From assembly GCA_017609525.1 (NCBI GenBank), contig JAFCDT010000011.1, positions 1-33,872 on the forward strand: DNA of 33,872 nucleotides. Reading direction: 5' to 3'. The translations under genes were made by a program, and so were the position numbers. A model generated the notes under the pieces. That model saw only the letters and a list, made by a program, of their open reading frames with translations, made no database searches and was not told where the DNA came from. Numbering within the stretch: position 1 is the first letter of the stretch; each line of letters opens with the position of its first letter. Positions 1 to 7,740 of the stretch are shown one piece after another. This stretch comes from Candidatus Woesearchaeota archaeon (lineage in GTDB: Archaea > Nanobdellota > Nanobdellia > SCGC-AAA011-G17 > JACPNG01).

Positions 1-1
1 G

Positions 2-877
2 GGTTTTTGGCACTGGATAATTGCAATCTTTTTTGTTGCTGTTGTTCACGAGTTTGCTCATGGAATAATAACCAGAGTCCATAATGTTAAAATAAAATCA
101 AGTGGTTTTGCTTTTATGGGTCCAATTTTGGCTGCTTTTGTTGAACCTGATGAAAAAAAGATGGAAAAAAAATCAAAGAAAGCCCAGCTTTCTATTTTTG
201 CTGCAGGACCATTCTCCAATATAATTTTTGGAGTTTTGGCTTTATTATTACTGCATTTTCTCATTACCCCCTTTAGTTCTTCTTTGTTTGAATTCTCAGG
301 TGTGCAGGTTTTTGATCTTGATAAAAACCAACCCGCTGCGTTGTCGGGAATAACTTCTGGGGAAATGATACTGGAGATAAATGGAGCGAAGGTAAACAAT
401 TTGGAAGAATTTCAAGAGAGTTTGAAAGACTTGAAACCGGGAGATAATGTCAAAGTTCAAACTGATTTGTCTAGTTATAATATAATAGCTAATCAAAATC
501 CTACGGATGAAAATAAAGGCTACTTGGGAATAAGAGTTAATGCTGCTGAAAGAAAAGTTAAGGAAGAAGTACAAGAAAAATATGGCTTTTGGTTCCCTGG
601 TGTTGTGATGTGGTTTAGATTGTTGATATATTGGATTTTTCTTGTGAATGTTGGTGTTGGTTTATTTAATTTACTTCCTTGGGGTCCTTTGGATGGAGGA
701 AGAATGTTTTATGTTATGAATTTAATATTCTTTAAGAAAAAAAGGATTGCAACGAGAGTCTTGTCTATAGCAAGCTGGTTGGTTGGGTTATTAATCGTAA
801 TTAACCTATTACCTTGGTTGACTAAGTTATTAATGTTTTTAGTTAAGTCTTTTTCTTTTGTAATTTCTTTATTTTAG
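2..877 (+). CDS. Site-2 (M50 family) intramembrane metalloprotease with PDZ domain, 5' partial
   Basis: Integral membrane zinc protease that cuts substrates within the bilayer. The reading frame is open from base 2, so the N-terminus lies outside the window; 291 residues are visible. The zinc motif HEFAH is at bases 47-61, before the first internal ATG at 116, so starting there would remove the active site. A PDZ-like region follows (about bases 300-560, with a GITSGEMILEING stretch), then hydrophobic segments and the second catalytic motif PLDGGR near base 690, equivalent to the NPxPLDGG motif of the family. A strongly hydrophobic C-terminus ends the protein. Family assignment is firm; the substrate is unknown. 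It converges on the TrmJ-like gene. Confidence 0.9.
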   Translation, partial: GFWHWIIAIFFVAVVHEFAHGIITRVHNVKIKSSGFAFMGPILAAFVEPDEKKMEKKSKKAQLSIFAAGPFSNIIFGVLALLLLHFLITPFSSSLFEFSGVQVFDLDKNQPAALSGITSGEMILEINGAKVNNLEEFQESLKDLKPGDNVKVQTDLSSYNIIANQNPTDENKGYLGIRVNAAERKVKEEVQEKYGFWFPGVVMWFRLLIYWIFLVNVGVGLFNLLPWGPLDGGRMFYVMNLIFFKKKRIATRVLSIASWLVGLLIVINLLPWLTKLLMFLVKSFSFVISLF

Positions 878-931
878 CAAAATATCCGCAAAGATTGTAA
901 ATCTCTCTTTTTGTGAGAAAAGCTTTGTTAA

Positions 932-1471
932 TCAGATTTTTCCAGGATTTTTCTTGGGTCTCTCTTTTTTCTTTTTTCTTGTTGCATAAGTAAAGTGTGA
1001 GTTTGATTTTTCTTTTTTGGAGTTTTTGAATATCTCATATAACACAATTGCCGCTGCATGAGAAATGTTTAAAGTAGGATACTTTTTTGAAGAAGGGATT
1101 GTGGTTATTAAATCACATTTTTTAATTTCTTTGTTTGATAATCCACGATCTTCTCTGCCAAAGAGAATTACTGCCTTTTTTGCTTTTATTTTTTCTAGTG
1201 GCAAAGAGGTTCTTGGTATGTTGTGATTATTTCCTAATTTTGCTGTTGTACCAATAATATAATCAAATTTTTTTAAATAGCTAAAAGGTTTTACTTTTGC
1301 TTTTTTAAGTATGTTTTTTGCATGTGATGCTCTATCTATTGCTTCTTGGTTTATTTTACATTTTGGATTTATTAATATTAAATCTTTGACATCAAAATTT
1401 TTCATAACTCTGGCTATTGCTCCAAGATTGCCAGGATTTTGGATTTCAAGCAAAGCTACGGAGATTTTCAT
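932..1471 (-). CDS. SpoU/TrmH-family (TrmJ-like) RNA 2'-O-methyltransferase
   Basis: SAM-dependent 2'-O-ribose methyltransferase of the SPOUT superfamily; archaeal TrmJ methylates C32 of tRNA. The 179-residue protein shows the three family motifs: NPGNLGAIAR near residue 12, FGREDRGLSN near residue 105 and YPTLNISHAAAIVLYE near residue 130. These build the trefoil knot that binds SAM. It is shorter than bacterial TrmJ (about 240 residues): the C-terminal extension is reduced to a Lys/Arg-rich tail that may bind RNA. The ATG start at 1471 sits about 26 bases from a symmetric TATA box at 1494-1501 shared with the divergent TatD gene. Exact RNA target is inferred, not shown. Confidence 0.85.
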   Translation of the reverse strand: MKISVALLEIQNPGNLGAIARVMKNFDVKDLILINPKCKINQEAIDRASHAKNILKKAKVKPFSYLKKFDYIIGTTAKLGNNHNIPRTSLPLEKIKAKKAVILFGREDRGLSNKEIKKCDLITTIPSSKKYPTLNISHAAAIVLYEIFKNSKKEKSNSHFTYATRKKKKERPKKNPGKI

Positions 1472-1493
1472 GTTTTATTTTGATTAAATAAAG

Positions 1494-1501
1494 TTTATAA
1501 A
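1494..1501. promoter_or_regulatory. Symmetric TATA box shared by divergent genes
   Basis: The octamer TTTATAAA is its own reverse complement. Its centre is about 26 bases from the plus-strand ATG at 1523 and about 26 bases from the minus-strand ATG at 1471. Both distances are right for leaderless archaeal transcripts, so one box may serve both genes. Confidence 0.6.
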
Positions 1502-1522
1502 TAATACTCTTTTTTTAGTGTT

Positions 1523-2269
1523 ATGTTAGTAGATGTTCATGCTCATTTAGACTTCAAAGAATTCGAAGAAGATTTGGATAAAGTAATCGAGAATGCTGAA
1601 AAAGCTGGAGTTAGCCACATTATAACTTCTGGAGTTAATCACGAAGCGAATAAAAAAGCATTAGAGATTGCTAAAAAATATAAGATTGTTCACGCTTCTT
1701 TAGGGTTGTATCCTTTAGATATTCTGGATTTGGCGAAGGAAGAACTTAATAAAGCCATAGAATTTATAGAGAAAAATAAAAATAAGTTTATTGCCATTGG
1801 TGAAGTTGGCTTGGACTTTGTTTCTAGAGAAAGGGAAAAAGAACAAAAAGAAAATTTTCTAGGGATAATAGATCTTGTTGAGAAATTAAAGAAACCAATT
1901 TTGGTTCATTCTAGAAAAGCAGAAAAAGAATGCATAGAAATGCTGGAAAGTTCCAGAATTAAAAAAGTTATTCTACATTGTTTTTCTGGTGGAATGAAAT
2001 TAGTTAAACAAGCTGAGGACAATGGCTGGAATTTTTCTGTGCCCACTAATATTATTTATTCTAATCATTTTCAAACACTGGTTGAGAGAGTTTCTATTAA
2101 TAGTTTATTGACTGAAACAGATGCGCCTTTTTTAAGTCCAATCAAAGGAGAAAGAAATGAACCAAAAAATGTTGCTGTTAGTGTTAAAAAAATTTCTGAA
2201 ATAAAAAAATTGAATGAAAGTGAAACTCAAAAAGTAATTTTAAATAATTTCCAAAAAATTTTCCAATAG
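1523..2269 (+). CDS. tatD: TatD-family metal-dependent hydrolase/DNase
   Basis: TIM-barrel metallohydrolase of the TatD family, whose members act as 3'-5' exonucleases or DNases. The 248-residue protein has all metal-binding motifs: VDVHAHLD at residue 4 (HxH), GEVGLDF near residue 93, LVHSRKAE near residue 133, LHCFSGG near residue 156 and TETDAPFL near residue 204. The length is typical. The gene looks leaderless: the TATA box at 1494-1501 is about 25 bases before the ATG and no Shine-Dalgarno sequence is visible. Confidence 0.9.
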   Translation: MLVDVHAHLDFKEFEEDLDKVIENAEKAGVSHIITSGVNHEANKKALEIAKKYKIVHASLGLYPLDILDLAKEELNKAIEFIEKNKNKFIAIGEVGLDFVSREREKEQKENFLGIIDLVEKLKKPILVHSRKAEKECIEMLESSRIKKVILHCFSGGMKLVKQAEDNGWNFSVPTNIIYSNHFQTLVERVSINSLLTETDAPFLSPIKGERNEPKNVAVSVKKISEIKKLNESETQKVILNNFQKIFQ

Positions 2270-2325
2270 AAAGGTTTTTATACTAGCTTTGTGTATAAAT
2301 TTTTATAATAAAATTATGATAAGAA

Positions 2326-2333
2326 GAGGTGAT
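2326..2333 (+). promoter_or_regulatory. Strong Shine-Dalgarno deciding a TTG start
   Basis: GAGGTGAT is complementary to the usual 3' end of 16S rRNA. It overlaps the in-frame GTG at 2329, which therefore cannot be the start, and lies 4 bases before the TTG at 2338. A TATA-like stretch (GTGTATAAAT) lies upstream at 2291-2300. Confidence 0.6.
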
Positions 2334-2337
2334 ACAT

Positions 2338-2547
2338 TTGTTAAGAAAAAAGAAAACCACAAAAAGAAAAACTACCAAAAGAAAGACAACTAAGAGAAAA
2401 GTAGCTAAGAGAAAACCAGCTAAAAGAAAGACAACTAAGAGAAAAGTAACTAAGAAAAAGACAACTAAGAGAAAAGTAGCTAAGAGAAAACCAGCTAAAA
2501 GAAAGACAACTAAGAGAAAGACAGTAAGAAGAAAAAAGAGGAGATAA
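2338..2547 (+). CDS. Lys/Arg-rich pentad-repeat basic protein (histone H1-tail-like)
   Basis: A 69-residue protein made almost wholly of repeats of the form K-[TVP]-[TA]-K-R, for example KRKTTKRKVAKRKPAKRK. Nearly all residues are Lys, Arg, Thr, Ala, Val or Pro, so it is extremely basic and probably disordered. Similar sequences occur in bacterial AlgP/Hc1-like and eukaryotic H1 tails, which bind DNA or RNA. The start is taken as TTG at 2338 because a strong Shine-Dalgarno (2326-2333) overlaps the alternative GTG at 2329. A TATA-like box upstream and a T-rich stretch downstream (2563-2600) suggest a single-gene transcript. Nucleic-acid binding or compaction is inferred from composition only. 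Confidence 0.65.
   Translation: MLRKKKTTKRKTTKRKTTKRKVAKRKPAKRKTTKRKVTKKKTTKRKVAKRKPAKRKTTKRKTVRRKKRR
2382..2519 (+). repeat. Internal 15-bp tandem coding repeat
   Basis: Degenerate 15-base units (core GACAACTAAGAGAAA and variants) encode the K-x-x-K-R pentads. A longer block running from GAAAGACAACTAAGAG through the AAACCAGC unit occurs twice nearly unchanged (about 2382-2442 and 2457-2519). This indicates expansion by duplication or slippage. Confidence 0.7.
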
Positions 2548-2562
2548 ATACACACTCCTTCT

Positions 2563-2600
2563 TTTTAGTCTTTGCAAAGTTTTTTATAATTTTTATGATT
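2563..2600 (+). terminator. Possible T-rich archaeal terminator
   Basis: Several runs of T (CTTTTTAG, GTTTTTTATAATTTTTATG) follow the basic-repeat gene, in line with oligo-T termination by archaeal RNA polymerase. No stable stem is evident. Part of the run may also serve as the promoter of the next gene. Confidence 0.35.
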
Positions 2601-2610
2601 CTCATTCTCT

Positions 2611-3543
2611 ATGTTTTATGAACGCAAGAAGGATTTAGAAAAGCAAGGATACAGAATTGTAGGCAAGCACTCTGCTATAAAAATATGCCATTGGTGTAAG
2701 AAATCACTAAGAAATGAAGGTATTTGTTATAAGAACACTTTTTATGGTATAGTGCCTTGGAGGTGCATTCAAGCGAGTGTTACATTAGACCTTTGCAATT
2801 TGAGATGCCAATGGTGTTGGAGAGATGTTGGCTTGGATTTACCAAAAAATTTAGTTTTTAATGATAAACCTCAAGATATTCTAAGTGGTTTTATTAAAGA
2901 ACAGAGAAAAATCTTACAAGGATTTAAAGGCAATTTCAAGGTTTCTAAAAAAAAGTTTGAAGAAGCCATGGACCCAAAACATGTTGCCTTAAGTTTGACA
3001 GGAGATGCATGTTTATACTCAAAGTTACCTAGCTTGATTAAAGAAATTAAAAATAGAAAGATGACTTCTTTCTTAGTTACCAATGGTACGTTTACTTCTA
3101 TGTTAAAAAAATTACGAAAAGAACAACCAACTCAGTTGTATATTACAGTTCCTGCACCCAATGAAGAATTATTTGAAAAAGTTTGTAGACCTTTGGGAAA
3201 GAATCTTTGGAAAAAAATTATGGAATCTTTAGATCTATTGGGAGATTTTAGTAGGGGAACTATAAGGATGACTTTGGCAAAGGGCATTAATATGTGCAAT
3301 GTTGAAGAGTATGCTAATTTGTTAAAAAATATCGACTTTAAATTCTTGGAATTAAAGGCTGCCATGCCTATTGGTGATGCAAGGTATAGATTAACTATGG
3401 AAAATATGCCATATCATTCTGAAATAAAAGATTTTGGCAAAAAGATTGCCAGATTGAATAAATTGAAGATTGTAGATGAGAAAAAAGATTCCAGAGTTAT
3501 ATTATTAATGAAGAAAGATAAAGGTAGAAAAATTAAACTATAA
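2611..3543 (+). CDS. taw1: S-adenosylmethionine-dependent tRNA 4-demethylwyosine synthase (Taw1/TYW1)
   Basis: Radical SAM enzyme that joins pyruvate carbons to N1-methylguanosine-37 of tRNA-Phe to make the tricyclic 4-demethylwyosine. The 310-residue length is typical for archaeal Taw1. The radical SAM motif CNLRCQWC uses Cys62, Cys66 and Cys69; Cys26, Cys39 and Cys52 fit the ligands of the second 4Fe-4S cluster. These positions match those I recall for the Pyrococcus enzyme. LSLTGDACLY near residue 129 is a SAM-binding strand. The last 11 bases overlap the convergent metallophosphoesterase gene. Confidence 0.93.
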   Translation: MFYERKKDLEKQGYRIVGKHSAIKICHWCKKSLRNEGICYKNTFYGIVPWRCIQASVTLDLCNLRCQWCWRDVGLDLPKNLVFNDKPQDILSGFIKEQRKILQGFKGNFKVSKKKFEEAMDPKHVALSLTGDACLYSKLPSLIKEIKNRKMTSFLVTNGTFTSMLKKLRKEQPTQLYITVPAPNEELFEKVCRPLGKNLWKKIMESLDLLGDFSRGTIRMTLAKGINMCNVEEYANLLKNIDFKFLELKAAMPIGDARYRLTMENMPYHSEIKDFGKKIARLNKLKIVDEKKDSRVILLMKKDKGRKIKL

Positions 3544-4126
3544 CTATTTTTCCTTCTGGTCCAGGATTTAGGATCTTTGTGTTTCCTATTCTGTCTATTT
3601 TTCCTTGGTTTTCATGTAAGTGTCCACAAAAGTGGTATATTGGCTTGATTCCTTTTATGAATCTTGTGAATGATTTATTTCCAACATAATTTACTTCTGG
3701 TAAATGATCCAGTTTTGTCCCATATGGAGGAGCATGAGTTAAAAGTATAACCTTATTTTCTTTTTTTATTGTTTTTTTGAATTTTTTTGTTATGTTTTCA
3801 AATTTTAGATCTTTTTGGGACATGCCACCCCCACCATAGCCAAAGAATATGTAGTTGTTTAGCTTATAGGCTGATTGATGAAGGAAAATTAGGAATTTAT
3901 TTTTTTTAGCTATTTTTTTAACATCACCAATGTATTCATGGTTGCCATGAATAAAAATAAAAGGTGTGTTAAACTGCTTAAATTTGAGTAAAAGTTTTTC
4001 TAGATTTTTTCCAAATACTGAAATATCTCCTAGGCATATAATTATATCTACATCTTTTGCTTTTTTTAAAACCTTCTTTAGTGCTGATTGGTTGTCATGT
4101 GTATCAACAAAAACCAGGATTTTCAT
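3533..4126 (-). CDS. Calcineurin-like metallophosphoesterase
   Basis: Two-metal phosphoesterase of the calcineurin-like superfamily. The 197 residues carry the five standard motifs: D-T-H near residue 8, CLGDI near residue 31, GNHEY near residue 60, LTHAPPYG near residue 128 and GHLHENQG near residue 168. It resembles small archaeal YfcE/MJ0936-type phosphodiesterases, but the substrate cannot be told from sequence. The start is divergent from the MscS gene with closely spaced TATA elements in the 41-base gap. Its 3' end overlaps taw1 by 11 bases in convergent orientation. Confidence 0.88.
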   Translation of the reverse strand: MKILVFVDTHDNQSALKKVLKKAKDVDIIICLGDISVFGKNLEKLLLKFKQFNTPFIFIHGNHEYIGDVKKIAKKNKFLIFLHQSAYKLNNYIFFGYGGGGMSQKDLKFENITKKFKKTIKKENKVILLTHAPPYGTKLDHLPEVNYVGNKSFTRFIKGIKPIYHFCGHLHENQGKIDRIGNTKILNPGPEGKIVIV

Positions 4127-4167
4127 TTTGGTAAATTTTATATAGTAGTTTATAATATTTTTGTTTT

Positions 4168-5241
4168 ATGATAAATTTTACTTCTTTAATAGAGGGGTGG
4201 ATTAATTCAATACCTATCGGCAATGTTTATGTTAAATCAGGAATCTTCTTAGTTGCTTTTATTTTAGTTATGAGGTTGGTTATTTATATTGTTGAGAAAT
4301 ATATTGCTAGTTTTGTAAAAGATACTAAAACACAGATAGATGATTTGATTCTTAAGGCCTTAAATAGACCAATATTTTATGTGTTATTTTTTTGGGGCAC
4401 TAGAATTGCTGTAGATCTTTTGAAATTTAGTGAGACTGTTACTAATAATATTCAAAAAATATTAGATGTTTTAATAATTTTATCTCTGGCCATTATTTTT
4501 GTCAGGATATTAAATATTATTATTGATGGGGTTGTTAAGAAATATGCTAAAAAGACTAAGAGTGATTTAGATGATGAGTTATTACCCCTTTCCCATAAGG
4601 TAATTCGAATTTTAGTTTTTGTTTTTGCTGCTATGTGGATCTTAACTTTGTATGGCGTTGAAATTGGTCCTGTTTTAGCTAGCTTAGGTATTGCTGGATT
4701 GGCTATAGGTTTGGCATTACAACCTACTTTGGGAAATATCTTTTCTGGAATATCAATTGTTAGTGATAGGAGCATTAAAAGAGGAGATAGAGTTAGATTA
4801 GAATCCGGAGAAGAAGGCATTGTTCATGATATTGGTTTGAGGAGCACTAAGATTTTGACTTTTGACAAGCAACTTATTATTGTTCCTAATAGTCAATTAG
4901 CTAATGGGAGAGTAATTAATTATGCTAGACCAGATAATAAATCCAGGATTGCTCTGGACGTTGGTGTTGCTTATGGAAGTGATATTGATAAGGTAAAGAA
5001 GGTTTTATTGGATTGTGTTAAGGTTGTACCTAAGGATGTCATTGACAAAGATAAAAAATCGGCGGTTTACTTTACCAATATGGGGGATTTTGCTTTGACT
5101 TTTAAGCTAATTGTTTATCTTAATTCTTATAAAGATAAATTTCTGAATGAGGTTAAATTAAGAGAGGAAGTTTATAAGAAATTGAAAAAACATAGATTAG
5201 AGATTCCTTTCCCAACACAGACTATTTATGTTAAGAAGTAG
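4168..5241 (+). CDS. mscS: MscS-family mechanosensitive ion channel
   Basis: Small-conductance mechanosensitive channel that opens under membrane tension to release solutes during osmotic downshock. The 357-residue protein has about four predicted membrane helices (roughly residues 20-42, 65-82, 95-115, 140-185). The pore helix region is rich in Gly and Ala (GIAGLAIGLALQPTLGN). The MscS beta domain follows, with FSGISIVSDRSIKRGDRV and IVPNSQLANGRVINY, then the alpha/beta vestibule domain. Length fits archaeal MscS types. A TATA element at about 4137-4144 suggests a leaderless message. Confidence 0.9.
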   Translation: MINFTSLIEGWINSIPIGNVYVKSGIFLVAFILVMRLVIYIVEKYIASFVKDTKTQIDDLILKALNRPIFYVLFFWGTRIAVDLLKFSETVTNNIQKILDVLIILSLAIIFVRILNIIIDGVVKKYAKKTKSDLDDELLPLSHKVIRILVFVFAAMWILTLYGVEIGPVLASLGIAGLAIGLALQPTLGNIFSGISIVSDRSIKRGDRVRLESGEEGIVHDIGLRSTKILTFDKQLIIVPNSQLANGRVINYARPDNKSRIALDVGVAYGSDIDKVKKVLLDCVKVVPKDVIDKDKKSAVYFTNMGDFALTFKLIVYLNSYKDKFLNEVKLREEVYKKLKKHRLEIPFPTQTIYVKK

Positions 5242-5271
5242 TTTTATATATCTTTATTTTATCTTTTTTGT

Positions 5272-6369
5272 ATGCCTAAAGCATTAATTGTTGGTATAGA
5301 CCCTGGAACTACTGTGGGATATGCTCTTTTAGATTTTAAAGGCAATTTTATTGCTGTTGGTAGTCAAAAGGAGCTGAATTTGAGTTCTTTAATTTTAAAA
5401 ATATTAGATTATGGAAGTGTTAAAATTGTCGCTACAGATAAAAGGAAGGTGCCTAGTTTTGTTTATAATTTTGCTGTTAAAACTGGAGCTAAAATCTTTA
5501 AGCCTAAAGAGGATATGAAGGTTTTTTTAAAAAAAGATCTGGTTAAGAGAAAGGTCAGGAATGATCATGAAAGAGATGCTTTGGCCTCTGCTTTGTTTGC
5601 TTTTAAACATTATAGATTAACTTTTGATAAGGTAGATAAATTTTTACAAAATAAAGGGAAAGAGAAGTTTTCAGATTATTTTAAAATCAAGATTTTAAAG
5701 AAAGATAGTGGTTTAGAAAGCATATACAAAGATTTATTCAATGAAAAGAAGAAGGTTGTAAAAAAGAAAAGAAAAAAGACCAAGACAGGAATTATTGTTA
5801 AGGACAACGAATTAGAATTATTAAGATTGCAAAATTTAAAATTAAAAGAAGATCTTTCTGTGTTAGCTAATAAATTTGATGCTCTTGAGCAAGAATTTGA
5901 TTTTAAAATTGATGAAAAAACAACTAAATTAACTAAACACACCAAAGATAGATTAAACCAGCTTAGGTTTGATGTTGAGGAATTAAAAAAAGAGGTTTAT
6001 AGGTTAAATGGGGTTGTTGAGAAATATAAAAAGTATTTAATGTTAAATGACTATTTTTTTGTTCCCAAAATTAAAGATTTGGGCTGGAAAAATGTTAAAG
6101 GAAAAAAGAAGATTATTTTTGCAATTGACATTAATTCTTTTAGTGAGAAAAGTTTGGAGTATATAAGACAAAACATAATTTTAGTTATTTATAGGGGCAA
6201 ATTGAATCAAAATTTTAAAAGGGGCAGTATTAGTTTTATTAATATTAAGGATTTGAAGATTAAAGAAGAGGAAGATTTTATCTTGGTAGAGAAAGAGAGT
6301 TTTGAGAAGGCAAGGAAAAAAATAAATATCTTGGACAAAGTTTTGAAAAATTACAAAGAGAACTCCTAG
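5272..6369 (+). CDS. DUF460 archaeal protein with RNase H-like N-domain and coiled coil
   Basis: Archaea-specific family of unknown function. Residues 1-115 form an RNase H/RuvC-like domain: GIDPGTTVGYALLD at residue 8 gives the first-strand Asp, and NDHERDALASALFAFK near residue 97 resembles the final acidic helix. Residues about 130-175 are very basic (KKKVVKKKRKKTK), followed by a coiled coil (about 178-255) and a C-terminal alpha/beta region. The arrangement suggests a nucleic-acid binding or cutting protein, but no activity is established from what I can see. At 365 residues it is shorter than some family members of 600 or more. Confidence 0.75.
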   Translation: MPKALIVGIDPGTTVGYALLDFKGNFIAVGSQKELNLSSLILKILDYGSVKIVATDKRKVPSFVYNFAVKTGAKIFKPKEDMKVFLKKDLVKRKVRNDHERDALASALFAFKHYRLTFDKVDKFLQNKGKEKFSDYFKIKILKKDSGLESIYKDLFNEKKKVVKKKRKKTKTGIIVKDNELELLRLQNLKLKEDLSVLANKFDALEQEFDFKIDEKTTKLTKHTKDRLNQLRFDVEELKKEVYRLNGVVEKYKKYLMLNDYFFVPKIKDLGWKNVKGKKKIIFAIDINSFSEKSLEYIRQNIILVIYRGKLNQNFKRGSISFINIKDLKIKEEEDFILVEKESFEKARKKINILDKVLKNYKENS

Positions 6370-6428
6370 TTTTTATTCTTTTTTTGGGTGAATTAGATTT
6401 TTATATTTTGAGTATATACTATTTTGAC

Positions 6429-7436
6429 ATGGTTAGCAAGGCTTTTTTTAAAACACCAGGACTTGATGAAATAAAACGCAAATTAGATTTAGATCCTTTT
6501 GGAGGGGATCTTGCAAGCCTGGTAGCTAGGCTTTGGCAGGGCATAGATGAAGGAAGAGGATTATTACTTAAAAAGCGAATAGTTCCAGAGGGTTATTCAG
6601 ACTCTAGGAAATTCTTAAAACATTCAGAAACCCATTTGGATGAAATATTTCTAAAGAGACTTTCTGGTGTAAGTGATGCTGAGAATCCCTTAAAGTTAAG
6701 AAGACAGGCTTTTACAAAAATGCAAGATGGTCGCGTTAGACCATTTTCCTGTATATCTTATGTTCCTTTTGGTGGACCTGACCGGATTGTGAGAAAAATT
6801 CCTTTTGATATGCCTTTTAGTATGGCTTGGTTATGGGCCTATTGCAAAGATCCCAATATCCCTACAGATGCTCAAATAGAGGAGATTTACATTGAGCAGG
6901 GAGATATTGGCCGAGAGGGCGCAACTTTTGTTGTTAGTGTCCCTTCTCGTAAAAAAAATGCTTCAAGGTTTTCAATGAGATTTGATCATGTTCCTTGGGA
7001 AGATAATCTTGATAAGTTTTTAATTTGGATGCGAATGAAAACAGACCACAGTTGTGGTTATAAAAAACATTTTTTTAGACATAAAGGAAGGGGAAGAAGG
7101 TATAGCGACATGTTTATATGGGATGAACATGAAGGTGTGGGCTTGTTAAAGATATGTGAGTATGCTTGGGAAGAACATAAAAATGCTGTGCCACTGCAAA
7201 CTGTCCCTTTCTTTTATCCTACCAGAGAAGCAGTTGAGAAGATCTATATCCCTTTGCTTAGCAGGGTTGTAATCGAAGGTCCCGAAAAAAATAGATTAAG
7301 AAAATTACATGAACAAGAGGTAAGTGCAGTCATATCTGTCGCTATTCAAATTTATGGCGAAAATGGGGGAGACAGAATAACTTTTGTTCCTAAAAAAGAA
7401 AAAATACAACATTATTCTTGGGACTTTAGTATTTAG
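6429..7436 (+). CDS. Unrecognised 335-residue protein
   Basis: I do not recognise this protein. Translation from ATG 6429 gives 335 residues without membrane segments, signal peptide or a motif I can name. It is rich in aromatic and charged residues. Notable stretches are PFSMAWLWAYC near residue 120 and WMRMKTDHSCGYKKHFFRHKG near residue 200, with clustered Cys/His that might bind metal. A TTG at 6384 would add 15 residues, but a TATA-like stretch (TTTTTATATTTTG, about 6397-6409) lies 20-30 bases before the ATG, so a leaderless ATG start is preferred. The last 4 bases overlap the convergent micro-ORF at 7433. G+C looks slightly higher than in its neighbours. Confidence 0.7.
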   Translation: MVSKAFFKTPGLDEIKRKLDLDPFGGDLASLVARLWQGIDEGRGLLLKKRIVPEGYSDSRKFLKHSETHLDEIFLKRLSGVSDAENPLKLRRQAFTKMQDGRVRPFSCISYVPFGGPDRIVRKIPFDMPFSMAWLWAYCKDPNIPTDAQIEEIYIEQGDIGREGATFVVSVPSRKKNASRFSMRFDHVPWEDNLDKFLIWMRMKTDHSCGYKKHFFRHKGRGRRYSDMFIWDEHEGVGLLKICEYAWEEHKNAVPLQTVPFFYPTREAVEKIYIPLLSRVVIEGPEKNRLRKLHEQEVSAVISVAIQIYGENGGDRITFVPKKEKIQHYSWDFSI

Positions 7437-7537
7437 CTTTCCATATATCCTTGCATAAATCCTTCTTCTGCTGTTGAAATCTCATCATTTTCCCTTAGGT
7501 CTTTTCTATGATCCTTAATATAAATATTTTGCATCAT
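7433..7537 (-). CDS. Micro-ORF 3 of a three-ORF cluster, 34 residues, acidic tail
   Basis: A short frame starting ATG-ATG at 7537, overlapping the end of micro-ORF 2. The product ends ENDEISTAEEGFMQGYMES. Endings of this acidic, Gly-Phe/Tyr type are common in small archaeal proteins, but I cannot name a family. It is in the same frame as micro-ORF 1, so it may instead be the C-terminal part of one frameshifted gene. Its stop overlaps the convergent 335-residue gene by 4 bases. Confidence 0.4.
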   Translation of the reverse strand: MMQNIYIKDHRKDLRENDEISTAEEGFMQGYMES

Positions 7538-7613
7538 CTTTTCTTTCCAGTGGCAGACTTCTAAGAGTTTGGCTGAATAATTTTTCTATGATTCTTTTAT
7601 CTAAATAGTACAT
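7515..7613 (-). CDS. Micro-ORF 2 of a three-ORF cluster, 32 residues
   Basis: Starts at ATG 7613 with the Shine-Dalgarno GGAGGG 7 bases upstream, inside the end of micro-ORF 1 (13-base overlap). The product starts MYYLDKRIIEKLF and ends at a TAA at 7515. The ribosome-binding site argues for real initiation. The alternative is that this is the middle part of a gene broken by two compensating frameshifts. Confidence 0.4.
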   Translation of the reverse strand: MYYLDKRIIEKLFSQTLRSLPLERKDDAKYLY

Positions 7614-7738
7614 TTTAGTCCCTCCATATTTTTTAGAGAATCTTTTGTTGTTTTGCTTATAAAATTCCAGATTTCTCTGTGGTAGATTAGGTTTTGATAT
7701 TGTGTCCAATTAAGATAGATCTTCCTAGATAAAAACAT
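7601..7738 (-). CDS. Micro-ORF 1 of a three-ORF cluster, 45 residues
   Basis: Starts at ATG 7738 with a near-perfect Shine-Dalgarno GGAGGTGATT (7741-7750) and a TATA box at 7781-7790. The product starts MFLSRKIYLNWTQYQNLIY and is basic and aromatic. Few genes here have such strong initiation signals, which supports translation of this very short frame. Function unknown. It lies downstream of orc1/cdc6 on the same strand but has its own promoter. Confidence 0.5.
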   Translation of the reverse strand: MFLSRKIYLNWTQYQNLIYHREIWNFISKTTKDSLKNMEGLKCTI

Positions 7739-7740
7739 AT

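Noticed and set aside
2286-2299. 14-base match (GCTTTGTGTATAAA) between 2286 and 32303
   Set aside because: A match of this length is not surprising in 34 kb of AT-rich DNA; both probably reflect TATA-like sequence.
2283-2555. Leu/Phe-rich open frame on the minus strand
   Set aside because: It is the complement of the Lys/Arg repeat gene: AAG/AAA-rich repeats read in reverse give Leu/Phe/Val. The plus strand has the Shine-Dalgarno and TATA signals.
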